Translations under genes and position numbers: made by a program
Notes under the pieces: generated by a model
Database searches by the model: none
What the model was told of the DNA's origin: nothing
The model's input: the letters and a program-made list of their open reading frames with translations, nothing else
Source of the DNA: Pseudarthrobacter phenanthrenivorans
GTDB taxonomy: Bacteria > Actinomycetota > Actinomycetes > Actinomycetales > Micrococcaceae
DNA length: 64,000 nucleotides
Reading direction: 5' to 3'
Assembly: GCF_000813845.1 (NCBI RefSeq)
Contig: NZ_JWTB01000032.1
Location: 1-64,000, forward strand
In this document: one piece after another, positions 48,414-56,219 of the stretch
Layout of the letters: each line of letters opens with the position of its first letter
How positions within the stretch are numbered: the stretch's first letter is position 1

Positions 48414-50528
48414 TCAGGCGTGGCCTGCGGCCTGCATCTGCCGCAGTTCCTTCTTCAGTTCGCTGACTTCGTCGCGGATCCGGGCAGCCACCTCGAACTG
48501 CAGTTCCGCGGCTGCGCCGTGCATTTGCTCCGTCAGTTGTTCGATCAGGCCCACCAGGTCCTCAGCCGGCGCGGCGGCCAGCCCGTCCGAACGGACCTGG
48601 GCGGCGCCCTTCTTGGCCCCGGCCTTGTTTGCCCCGGTGATTCCGCGCTTGCCCTTGCCGTAGTCGAAGCTGCCCAGCAATGCATTGGTGTCCGCGTCCT
48701 CGCGGGCCAACTGGTCGGTGATGTCCGCGATCTTCTTGCGCAGCGGCTGCGGATCCACGCCGTGTTCCTTGTTGTAGGCAACCTGGATGGCCCGGCGCCG
48801 GTTGGTTTCATCGATGGCGTTGGCCATGGAGTCGGTGATCCGGTCCGCGTACATGTGCACCTGACCGGAGACGTTGCGGGCGGCACGGCCAATGGTCTGG
48901 ATCAGTGACGTGGAGGACCGAAGGAAGCCTTCCTTGTCCGCATCCAGGATGCTCACCAGCGAGACCTCGGGAAGGTCCAGGCCTTCGCGGAGCAGGTTGA
49001 TGCCCACCAGCACATCGAAGCTGCCCAGCCGGAGTTCCCGGAGCAGCTCGACGCGCCGCAGCGTGTCCACGTCCGAGTGCAGGTACTCCACCTTGATCCC
49101 GTGGCCCAGGAGGTAGTCCGTCAGATCCTCCGCCATGCGCTTGGTCAGGGTGGTGACGAGGACGCGCTCGTCCTTTTCCACTCGGGTGCGGATCTCCCCC
49201 AGGAGGTCGTCGATCTGCCCCTTGGTGGGTTTGACGATCACTTCGGGGTCGATCAGGCCGGTGGGGCGGATGATCTGCTGGACGAAACCGTCGGCCTTGC
49301 CGAGTTCGTACTTGCCCGGGGTGGCGGACAGATAGACGGTCTGGCCGATCCGTTCCAGGAACTCGTCCCACTTCAGCGGCCGGTTGTCCATGGCTGACGG
49401 CAGCCGGAAGCCGTGGTCCACCAGGGTCCGCTTGCGGGACATGTCCCCTTCGTACATGGCACCGATCTGCGGGATGGTGACATGGGATTCGTCCACCACC
49501 AGCAGGAAGTCGTCCGGGAAGTAGTCCAGGAGGCAGTGCGGCGCGGACCCGCCGGGACGGCCGTCGATGTGCCGCGAGTAGTTTTCGATGCCGTTGCAGA
49601 ACCCCATCTGCTGCATCATTTCCAGGTCATAGGTGGTGCGCATGCGCAGCCGCTGCGCCTCCACCAGCTTGTTCTGGCCTTCCAGCACGGCCAGCCGCTC
49701 GGCGAGCTCGTCCTCGATGGTCTTGATGGCGCGGCTCATCCGCTCCGGCCCGGCGACATAGTGCGAGGCGGGGAAGACGTACATTTCCGTTTCCTCGCGG
49801 ATCACCTCGCCCGTGACGGGATGCAGGGTGTAGATGTTTTCCACCTCGTCGCCGAAGAACTCGATCCGCAGGGCCAGTTCCTCGTACATGGGGATGATCT
49901 CCACGGTGTCGCCGCGGACGCGGAACGTGCCGCGGTGGAAGTCCATGTCGTTGCGCGCGTACTGCATGGAGACGAACTTCCGCAGCAGATGGTCGCGGTT
50001 CATCTCCTGGCCCTTGCGAAGCGTCACCATGCCGGCAATGTATTCTTCCGGCGTGCCCAGGCCGTAGATGCAGGACACGGTGGCCACCACCACGACGTCG
50101 CGGCGCGTCAGCAGGGCGTTGGTGGCCGAGTGGCGGAGCCGCTCCACTTCCTCGTTGATGGAGGAGTCCTTCTCGATGAAGGTGTCCGTCTGGGGAACGT
50201 AGGCCTCGGGCTGGTAGTAGTCGTAGTAGGAGACGAAGTATTCCACCGCGTTGTTGGGCAGCAGTTCGCGGAATTCGTTGGCCAGCTGCGCGGCGAGGGT
50301 CTTGTTCTGCACCATCACCAGGGTGGGGCGCTGGACCTGTTCGATGAGCCACGCCGTGGTGGCGCTCTTACCGGTACCCGTGGCACCGAGCAGCACCACG
50401 TCCTTCTCACCGTTGTTAATGCGCTCCGTCAGTTCCGCGATGGCAGCCGGCTGGTCACCGGCAGGCTTGAATTCGCTGATGACTTCGAAGGGCGCTACAA
50501 CACGGTTGACTTCCTGCGCAAGGCTCAT
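48414..50528 (-). CDS. uvrB: Excinuclease ABC subunit B
   Basis: Damage-verifying helicase of nucleotide excision repair. The 704 residues include Walker A GATGTGKSATT (about 48), the beta-hairpin region (YDYYQPEAYVPQTDTFIEKD, about 105), DESH motif II, motif VI with QTIGRAARN, and a C-terminal UVR motif that binds UvrC (about 650-690). The ATG at 50528 lies 6 bases after TAAATT and has no ribosome binding site, so it is probably leaderless. No LexA box was seen here, unlike uvrA. Confidence 0.97.
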   Translation of the reverse strand: MSLAQEVNRVVAPFEVISEFKPAGDQPAAIAELTERINNGEKDVVLLGATGTGKSATTAWLIEQVQRPTLVMVQNKTLAAQLANEFRELLPNNAVEYFVSYYDYYQPEAYVPQTDTFIEKDSSINEEVERLRHSATNALLTRRDVVVVATVSCIYGLGTPEEYIAGMVTLRKGQEMNRDHLLRKFVSMQYARNDMDFHRGTFRVRGDTVEIIPMYEELALRIEFFGDEVENIYTLHPVTGEVIREETEMYVFPASHYVAGPERMSRAIKTIEDELAERLAVLEGQNKLVEAQRLRMRTTYDLEMMQQMGFCNGIENYSRHIDGRPGGSAPHCLLDYFPDDFLLVVDESHVTIPQIGAMYEGDMSRKRTLVDHGFRLPSAMDNRPLKWDEFLERIGQTVYLSATPGKYELGKADGFVQQIIRPTGLIDPEVIVKPTKGQIDDLLGEIRTRVEKDERVLVTTLTKRMAEDLTDYLLGHGIKVEYLHSDVDTLRRVELLRELRLGSFDVLVGINLLREGLDLPEVSLVSILDADKEGFLRSSTSLIQTIGRAARNVSGQVHMYADRITDSMANAIDETNRRRAIQVAYNKEHGVDPQPLRKKIADITDQLAREDADTNALLGSFDYGKGKRGITGANKAGAKKGAAQVRSDGLAAAPAEDLVGLIEQLTEQMHGAAAELQFEVAARIRDEVSELKKELRQMQAAGHA

Positions 50529-50534
50529 GGATCT

Positions 50535-50540
50535 AATTTA
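50535..50540 (-). promoter_or_regulatory. Leaderless -10 box of uvrB
   Basis: TAAATT 6 bases before the ATG at 50528. Confidence 0.5.
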
Positions 50541-50609
50541 CCGCCGGGCACCGACACTGGACGGCCCCTTCCGTTACAGGCGAACAGCGTCCGGCATTCG
50601 GGGTGCTGT

Positions 50610-51824
50610 TCAGGACGGGTACGACGGCGGCTCCCACCCGGCTGCCTCCGCCCAGGCCGACATCAGCGGCCAGGCGACATCGGTGAACCAGGGTTCCTTG
50701 GCTTCCGCATAGCCCCGGGTGGTGCCTGAACCGGCAAACCGTGCGGCGAGGCCCACCTTGTGCGCCTGGTAAAGCCGAAGCGCGGCGGGATCGCTCCGCA
50801 GCCAGTCACGGAACAGAAGGGCATAACGCCACCCGGCCGAGCCTGCAGCCCGGACATGGACGTTCACAGCCCGGCACGGGTCCGCATTGGCGTGGAACCG
50901 CTTGAGCCACTGGGACGGGTCGGGTGCGTACGGCTTGGGCGTGTCCGACCCTACGCCCCGGACCTGCGGGAACCCGGCGGCAGTGAGGAGCGGGGCCAGC
51001 CTTTCGGCAGCCTCAAGGTCCGGCACCGCAACCTGCAGGTCGATGACGTCCTTGGCGGCCAGGCCGGGAATGGAGGTGGAGCCAACGTGGTCCACCGCCA
51101 GGATGAGGCCGGGAGCAGCCGCCAGAAGCCGCGCCGCGATCCTGGCTGCCTCCCGTTCCCACTCCTCACGGTGCGGCTCCAGCACCGGTCCGCCATGGCG
51201 TGGAGCGCGTGTCCCCGCGGCAAGGTTGTGGGCATACGGCACCAGCCGCGCGTCCCAGAGCCGGTCCACCTGGTCCAGGACGTGCTGCAGCGTGCCGGAG
51301 TTGTCCAGGACGACGTCGGCCGCGGCCAGGCGGTCCCCGCGGGTGGCCTGGGCGGCCATCCGGGCACGCGCCGCATCCGGGGTCATCCCCCGGATGTCCA
51401 GCATGCGCTGCATCCGCACATCGTCAGGGGCGTCCACCACCACTACGAGGTGGAATGCGGTGCCCTGGCCGGTCTCCACCAGGAGGGGGATGTCCTGGAC
51501 CACCACCGCGTCGGGCGCAGCTGCAGCGGTGATGGCTGCGGCCCGGGCACGCACCAAGGGGTGGACGATCGCGTTCAGCGCAGAAAGGCGTTCCGGGTTG
51601 CCGAACACCGCCCCGCCAAGCCGCGGACGGTCAAGCCGCCCGTCGTCGTCGAGCATCCCGGGACCGAACTCCGCCACGATGCGGTCCAGCCCCTCAGTCC
51701 CCGGTTCAACCACCTCCCGGGCCAAGGCGTCGGCGTCCACCAGCACGGCGCCGCGTTCCTTGAGCCGCCCGGCCACCACCGATTTTCCCGAGGCGATTCC
51801 GCCCGTCAATCCGATCTTCAGCAC
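50610..51824 (-). CDS. coaE: Dephospho-CoA kinase fused to GrpB/UPF0157 domain
   Basis: Last step of coenzyme A synthesis. Residues 1-200 are CoaE: P-loop GLTGGIASGKS (about 5-15), DADALAREVV and the LID region. Residues about 215-400 are a GrpB/UPF0157 nucleotidyltransferase-like domain (VDHVGSTSIPGLAAKDVIDLQV). The same two-domain form occurs in M. tuberculosis CoaE (about 407 residues), where the second domain has been linked to folding or regulation. It starts with GTG, 6 bases after TAGGGT. Divergent from yigZ with a 61-bp gap. Confidence 0.94.
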   Translation of the reverse strand: MLKIGLTGGIASGKSVVAGRLKERGAVLVDADALAREVVEPGTEGLDRIVAEFGPGMLDDDGRLDRPRLGGAVFGNPERLSALNAIVHPLVRARAAAITAAAAPDAVVVQDIPLLVETGQGTAFHLVVVVDAPDDVRMQRMLDIRGMTPDAARARMAAQATRGDRLAAADVVLDNSGTLQHVLDQVDRLWDARLVPYAHNLAAGTRAPRHGGPVLEPHREEWEREAARIAARLLAAAPGLILAVDHVGSTSIPGLAAKDVIDLQVAVPDLEAAERLAPLLTAAGFPQVRGVGSDTPKPYAPDPSQWLKRFHANADPCRAVNVHVRAAGSAGWRYALLFRDWLRSDPAALRLYQAHKVGLAARFAGSGTTRGYAEAKEPWFTDVAWPLMSAWAEAAGWEPPSYPS

Positions 51825-51830
51825 CCTCCC

Positions 51831-51836
51831 ACCCTA
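51831..51836 (-). promoter_or_regulatory. Leaderless -10 box of coaE
   Basis: TAGGGT 6 bases before the GTG at 51824. A GGGAGG directly abuts the GTG, too close to act as a ribosome binding site. Confidence 0.5.
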
Positions 51837-51873
51837 CTGAACAGGTGGGCGCGACCAGCCCACCGGAAGCACT

Positions 51874-51879
51874 TAGACT
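51874..51879 (+). promoter_or_regulatory. Leaderless -10 box of yigZ
   Basis: TAGACT 6 bases before the GTG at 51886, identical to that of uvrC. Confidence 0.55.
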
Positions 51880-51885
51880 GGGCGG

Positions 51886-52575
51886 GTGCAAGATCACGAC
51901 AGCCGGGCAACTGCCTACACCACGCTGGCAGCGGGGAAGGACTTCCGGCACGAACTCGAGGTCAAGCGCTCCAGGTTCATCACGGTCCTGCGGAGGGCCG
52001 GTACGGAAGACGCCGCCCGGGACCTCGTGGCCGGCCTGCGCCGCGAGTTCCACGATGCCCGCCACCACTGTTCCGCATTCGTCATCGGCGCGGACCGGAC
52101 CGTCCAACGGTCCAGTGACGACGGCGAACCCGCCGGCACCGCCGGTATTCCGATGCTGGAGGCCCTGCTGAAGCGCGAAACGGCACCCGGGGTGAGCGAC
52201 CTCAGCGACGTCAGTGCCGTCGTCGTGCGCTATTTCGGCGGCATCCTGCTCGGCGCTGGCGGGCTTGTGCGCGCCTATTCCGAATCCGTGTCCACCGCAC
52301 TTGACCTGGCGCCCCTGGTCCGCCGCAGCAGGCTGAGGATCTGTTCCATGGCGGTACCGCACGCTGAAGCGGGGCGGCTGGAGAACGACCTGCGCGCTGC
52401 AGGCACGGTCATGGCGGACACCAGCTACGGGGAACGGCACGCGGTGCTGCGGATTGCCGTCCCGGACGACGCCGCAGCGATTGCCGCTGCAGCGGACCGG
52501 ATCCAGCAGCTGACGGCCGGCACCGCCACCCTCGCAGCCGGGGGAACGGAATGGGTGGATGAATCCGTCGGCTGA
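51886..52575 (+). CDS. yigZ: YigZ/IMPACT family protein
   Basis: A 229-residue IMPACT/UPF0029 protein: N-terminal UPF0029 domain with the family signature SDDGEPAGTAGIPMLE near residue 78 and VVRYFGGILLGAGGLVRAYS near 112, then a DUF1949-type ferredoxin-like C-terminal domain. Eukaryotic relatives regulate translation via Gcn1/Gcn2; the bacterial role is not known, though a link to ribosomes or peptides is often proposed. GTG start. It overlaps the next gene by 17 bases. Confidence 0.92.
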   Translation: MQDHDSRATAYTTLAAGKDFRHELEVKRSRFITVLRRAGTEDAARDLVAGLRREFHDARHHCSAFVIGADRTVQRSSDDGEPAGTAGIPMLEALLKRETAPGVSDLSDVSAVVVRYFGGILLGAGGLVRAYSESVSTALDLAPLVRRSRLRICSMAVPHAEAGRLENDLRAAGTVMADTSYGERHAVLRIAVPDDAAAIAAAADRIQQLTAGTATLAAGGTEWVDESVG

Positions 52576-53059
52576 CGTCAGCCTGGTGGACGTGGATCAG
52601 GAAGTGGCGGACCAGCTCCTGGCACTGGCCAAACGCGACGCCTCCCCGGATGAGGTCGCTCCCCCGCTGGGCGGCCCCGGCTGGAACCTTGAACGTACGG
52701 CCTGGTTCTTCAGCTACCACTCCGCCGCCGCCGCGGGCCTGGACGGACCGGCAGCGGAAAAATCATGGGCGGTGTTCTGTGGCCAGTCCATCGCCGGTTC
52801 CGTCCGCCTCAAGCGTGACGGCGCCGCCCTGGTCCCCACGGCGGAGACGGGGATTTGGCTTGGCCGGAGTTTCCGTTCCCGCGGCATCGGCGGCGCCGCC
52901 CTTGACCTTGTCCTGGCGGAAGCCCGGCGGGCCGGCCTGCAACGCGTCATCGCCCGCACGCTGGCCGGAAACAGCAGCGCACAGCGGCTGCTCGCCGCAG
53001 CCGGGGCGGCACTGACGCAGGACAGCGACGGAACAGTCCTCGCCGTCGTCGACCTTTAG
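52559..53059 (+). CDS. GNAT N-acetyltransferase
   Basis: A 166-residue GNAT protein. The acetyl-CoA loop is in SRGIGGAALDLVLAEARRAGL (about residues 103-123; read as RSRGIGGAAL), followed by the conserved NSSAQRLLAAAGA. Substrate unknown. It is translated from within the end of yigZ (17-base overlap), so the two are coupled. A 16-bp hairpin follows. Confidence 0.85.
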   Translation: MNPSADVSLVDVDQEVADQLLALAKRDASPDEVAPPLGGPGWNLERTAWFFSYHSAAAAGLDGPAAEKSWAVFCGQSIAGSVRLKRDGAALVPTAETGIWLGRSFRSRGIGGAALDLVLAEARRAGLQRVIARTLAGNSSAQRLLAAAGAALTQDSDGTVLAVVDL

Positions 53060-53076
53060 TCGCATCGCCTTAAAGG

Positions 53077-53113
53077 CAAGAGACCCCCTGCCGGTGTGGC
53101 AGGGGGTCTCTTG
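53077..53113. terminator. Bidirectional hairpin terminator, acetyltransferase/rpsA
   Basis: A perfect 16-bp stem (CAAGAGACCCCCTGCC and complement, arms 53077-53092 and 53098-53113) with a 5-base loop, between convergent genes. A short A/T-rich flank is present on the left side. Confidence 0.9.
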
Positions 53114-53140
53114 GAGCCCGGTTACCCGGGCCGGTGGCAA

Positions 53141-54616
53141 TTAGTTGCCGGTCAGCTTCTCACGCAGGGCAGCAAGTGCCTCGTCCGAAGCCAGGGTGCC
53201 GGCACCGGAGTCGGTGGCAGCAGGCTCAGAGGAGTAGCTGGTGGCGCCGGAGTCGCCGTCACCGGACGTTGCGGCAGCAGCGTCGTCGGCAGCGTGCTGG
53301 GCAACCTGCTTCTTGTGGGCTTCCCAACGTGCCTGGGCGTCAGCGTACTGCTGCTCCCAAGCGGCGCGCTGTGCTTCGTAGCCCTCGAGCCATTCGTTGG
53401 ACTCGGGGTCGAAGCCCTCGGGGTACTTGTAGTTGCCCTCTTCGTCGTACTCTGCGGCCATGCCGTACAGGGCGGGATCGAATTCGGTGCTGTCAGCGTC
53501 GACGCCCTCGTTGGCCTGCTTGAGGGACAGCGAGATGCGGCGGCGCTCGAGGTCGATGTCGATGACCTTGACGAACAGTTCGTCGCCAACGGACACAACC
53601 TGCTCGGCCAGTTCAACGTGGCGCACGGCGAGCTCGGAGATGTGGACCAGGCCTTCGATGCCGTCTTCGACGCGGACGAACGCACCGAACGGAACCAGCT
53701 TGGTGACCTTACCCGGCACAACCTGGCCCAGGGCGTGGGTGCGGGCGAAGGTCTGCCACGGATCTTCCTGCGTAGCCTTGAGCGACAGGGAGACGCGCTC
53801 GCGGTCCAGGTCGACCTCGAGGACCTCGACGGTGACTTCCTGGCCAACTTCGACAACCTCGGACGGGTGGTCGATGTGCTTCCAGGACAGCTCGGAAACG
53901 TGGACGAGGCCGTCTACGCCGCCCAGGTCCACGAAGGCACCGAAGTTGACGATGGAGGAAACAACGCCGGGACGGACCTGGCCCTTTTCCAGCTTGTTGA
54001 GGAAGGTGGAGCGGACCTCGGACTGGGTCTGCTCGAGCCATGCACGGCGGGACAGAACAACGTTGTTGCGGTTCTTGTCCAGTTCGATGATCTTGGCTTC
54101 GATCTGCTGGCCGATGTACGGAGCCAGGTCGCGCACACGGCGCATCTCGACGAGGGATGCGGGCAGGAAGCCGCGCAGGCCGATGTCGAGGATAAGACCA
54201 CCCTTGACAACCTCGATGACGGTACCGGTGACAACACCGTCTTCTTCCTTGACCTTCTCGATGTCGCCCCAGGCACGCTCGTACTGAGCACGCTTCTTGG
54301 AGAGGATCAGACGGCCTTCTTTGTCTTCCTTGGTGAGCACCAGGGCTTCGACCTGATCGCCAACGGAGACGACGTCTCCGGGGTCAACGTCGTGCTTGAT
54401 GGACAGCTCGCGGGAGGGGATGACACCTTCGGTCTTGTAACCGATGTCGAGCAGGACTTCATCGCGGTCGACCTTGACGACGGTACCTTCGACGAGATCT
54501 CCGTCGTTGAAGTACTTGATGGTGGCGTCGACAGCTGCGAGGAAGTCCTCAGCGGTACCGATGTCGTTGATGGCGACCTGCGGGGTACCGGGCTTCTCGG
54601 TGGAGGTGATGGTCAT
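53141..54616 (-). CDS. rpsA: 30S ribosomal protein S1
   Basis: A 491-residue S1 with four S1/OB RNA-binding repeats (about residues 33-105, 125-190, 210-280 and 295-365), shorter than the six-repeat enteric protein and typical of actinobacteria. The last 100 residues are low-complexity: aromatic/acidic (ALYGMAAEYDEEGNYKYPEGF) then Ala/Ser-rich, and probably disordered. GGAG lies 10 bases before the ATG. It has a strong promoter (54800-54829) and a leader near 177 bases. Confidence 0.97.
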   Translation of the reverse strand: MTITSTEKPGTPQVAINDIGTAEDFLAAVDATIKYFNDGDLVEGTVVKVDRDEVLLDIGYKTEGVIPSRELSIKHDVDPGDVVSVGDQVEALVLTKEDKEGRLILSKKRAQYERAWGDIEKVKEEDGVVTGTVIEVVKGGLILDIGLRGFLPASLVEMRRVRDLAPYIGQQIEAKIIELDKNRNNVVLSRRAWLEQTQSEVRSTFLNKLEKGQVRPGVVSSIVNFGAFVDLGGVDGLVHVSELSWKHIDHPSEVVEVGQEVTVEVLEVDLDRERVSLSLKATQEDPWQTFARTHALGQVVPGKVTKLVPFGAFVRVEDGIEGLVHISELAVRHVELAEQVVSVGDELFVKVIDIDLERRRISLSLKQANEGVDADSTEFDPALYGMAAEYDEEGNYKYPEGFDPESNEWLEGYEAQRAAWEQQYADAQARWEAHKKQVAQHAADDAAAATSGDGDSGATSYSSEPAATDSGAGTLASDEALAALREKLTGN

Positions 54617-54750
54617 GTAGTAGGGGCTCCGTTGTGGATAGTTAGTCGGTCAGGCAAACCGGCGCGCCCGCGTCATGGAACGCAGGCGCGATTCGCGGTG
54701 AATCCGACGGATCCTCCGGGTCATCCTGATTTTGTGCATTACTTTCTGGG

Positions 54751-54769
54751 TGCGGCCCCGGGGGCCGCA
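54751..54769 (-). other. GC-rich hairpin in the rpsA leader
   Basis: TGCGGCC-ccggg-GGCCGCA lies about 25-40 bases after the predicted rpsA transcription start. It might be a regulatory stem or a terminator for the eis-like gene read through from upstream. Confidence 0.4.
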
Positions 54770-54799
54770 AGTGCGTGCACGCGCGGTACACGCCCGTTC

Positions 54800-54829
54800 A
54801 TTGTAGTCATTGCGGGCAACCGGGGTCAA
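54800..54829 (-). promoter_or_regulatory. Promoter of rpsA
   Basis: TTGACC (54824-54829), 18-bp spacer, TACAAT (54800-54805), read on the minus strand. Predicted start near 54793, leaving a leader of about 177 bases. Confidence 0.75.
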
Positions 54830-54842
54830 AGCGGCCGTTGGT

Positions 54843-56141
54843 TCAGAAGTGCGTCAGGCAGTGGGTGGCCCGTTCCACAGCAAACATCTGCTGCGCCTTG
54901 AATGCGGCGCCTTTGGCATGTTCCGAGATCCTGCCGGCTGCCGCCAGTGTCACCGGGCAGACGCCGCCGAGGTAGATCGAGGACAGCGCGGAGACATCCA
55001 TGGCCAGGTCCGGGCCCTCCCCCGGGTCGATGCGTTCGACGGCGGCCTGGCCGCCCTTAACCTCCAGCGCGAACGTTCCTGCCGTGAAGCCCAACGGGTC
55101 CCCCACTTCCAGCACGAGCCTTCCGTCCGAGGGGTAGTGCCGGGCCGCCAGGGCCTCCCGGACATCGAGGATCCGGAGCCAGAGCATGTCGCGGGGCTCG
55201 GAGGCTTCAACGCAGCGGGAGTCTTCGAGGGCCCATGGCAGCGGATCATCGACCATGGCTTCTTCCCACGTGACGCTCTCGACCAGGTCGATGGCAGCAA
55301 GGTACTGCCAGAGTTCCAGGTACGCGGTGTCGGTGGCGGCCACCAGGTCCACCACTTCCATGGTGTACGGCCGGGCGTCCCAGCCGGCGAACTTATAGGA
55401 CACGTACCCGTCCACCGACCCGTCGGGCCCGTAGTGCAGCGCAACTTTGACTTTGGGATCCTCGTCCTCGGCCCGGCTGATGGATCCGGATGCGAGCTGG
55501 CGGTAGAACTCGTGCCGCCCGATCGAACCGGGCGTGAGGCGGTGCAGCTGTTCGAAGACGGCCGGCGCCAGGTCAAGGAGGACCTTGGGGTCGGCCACCT
55601 CCACCCGGCCCGTGGCAGGGTGGTTGAGGACGAAGCGGCGGCTGGTGTCGACCTTGATGGACTGCTCCCGGGTGGCCACCCCGAACCCGAACCTGCTGTA
55701 AATCGAGGCCTCCGATGCAGTCAATGCCGCCATCGCCAGCCCTTCCCGGCGGGCGAGGCCCAGCTCCTCTGCCATCATGCGGCGCAGCAGCCCCCTGCGC
55801 CGGTGTGACGTCCGGACGGTCACCGCGGTGACCAGCCGCGTGTCGAGCATACGGCCAAAGCCGATGTTCAGTGTTTTATCAAAGGTGCCGAAGGTTGCCA
55901 CCGGGACGTTGGCCCCGAGGGCGTGGTCGGCCACTGGCCCCACCTGGTAGGCGCCGGTCATCACCCGCCCGTCGGCACGCTGCATCGCGATGCCCCTGTC
56001 CACCCGTTCGTCGCTGCGGCGGGCATCATGGAACCCGAAGGCGACGGCCCGCATCCAGTCGACGGTCTGCGGGTAGGCAGGATCTTCTTTGGCAGCCGGC
56101 TCGAAGCGCCGGATTTCATAGTTTCCACTCAGATCACCCAT
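54843..56141 (-). CDS. Eis-type GNAT acetyltransferase
   Basis: A 432-residue protein with the three-part Eis architecture: GNAT domain with acetyl-CoA loop VRTSHRRRGLLRRMM (about 110-125), a second GNAT-like domain, and a C-terminal SCP2-like domain. It ends in phenylalanine (CLTHF); in Eis the C-terminal carboxylate serves in catalysis. Mycobacterial Eis acetylates many amines, including aminoglycosides. The natural substrate here is unknown. A leaderless TAGGCT promoter fixes the ATG at 56141. Confidence 0.92.
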   Translation of the reverse strand: MGDLSGNYEIRRFEPAAKEDPAYPQTVDWMRAVAFGFHDARRSDERVDRGIAMQRADGRVMTGAYQVGPVADHALGANVPVATFGTFDKTLNIGFGRMLDTRLVTAVTVRTSHRRRGLLRRMMAEELGLARREGLAMAALTASEASIYSRFGFGVATREQSIKVDTSRRFVLNHPATGRVEVADPKVLLDLAPAVFEQLHRLTPGSIGRHEFYRQLASGSISRAEDEDPKVKVALHYGPDGSVDGYVSYKFAGWDARPYTMEVVDLVAATDTAYLELWQYLAAIDLVESVTWEEAMVDDPLPWALEDSRCVEASEPRDMLWLRILDVREALAARHYPSDGRLVLEVGDPLGFTAGTFALEVKGGQAAVERIDPGEGPDLAMDVSALSSIYLGGVCPVTLAAAGRISEHAKGAAFKAQQMFAVERATHCLTHF

Positions 56142-56148
56142 TTACCTG

Positions 56149-56154
56149 AGCCTA
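56149..56154 (-). promoter_or_regulatory. Leaderless -10 box of the eis-like gene
   Basis: TAGGCT exactly 7 bases before the ATG at 56141; same hexamer and spacing as at polA. Confidence 0.65.
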
Positions 56155-56219
56155 GTCAATGAATCCGGCGCCTGACCAGCAAAAACGCCCCGGCTGGTGC
56201 CGGGGCGCCGCGGGCGCCG

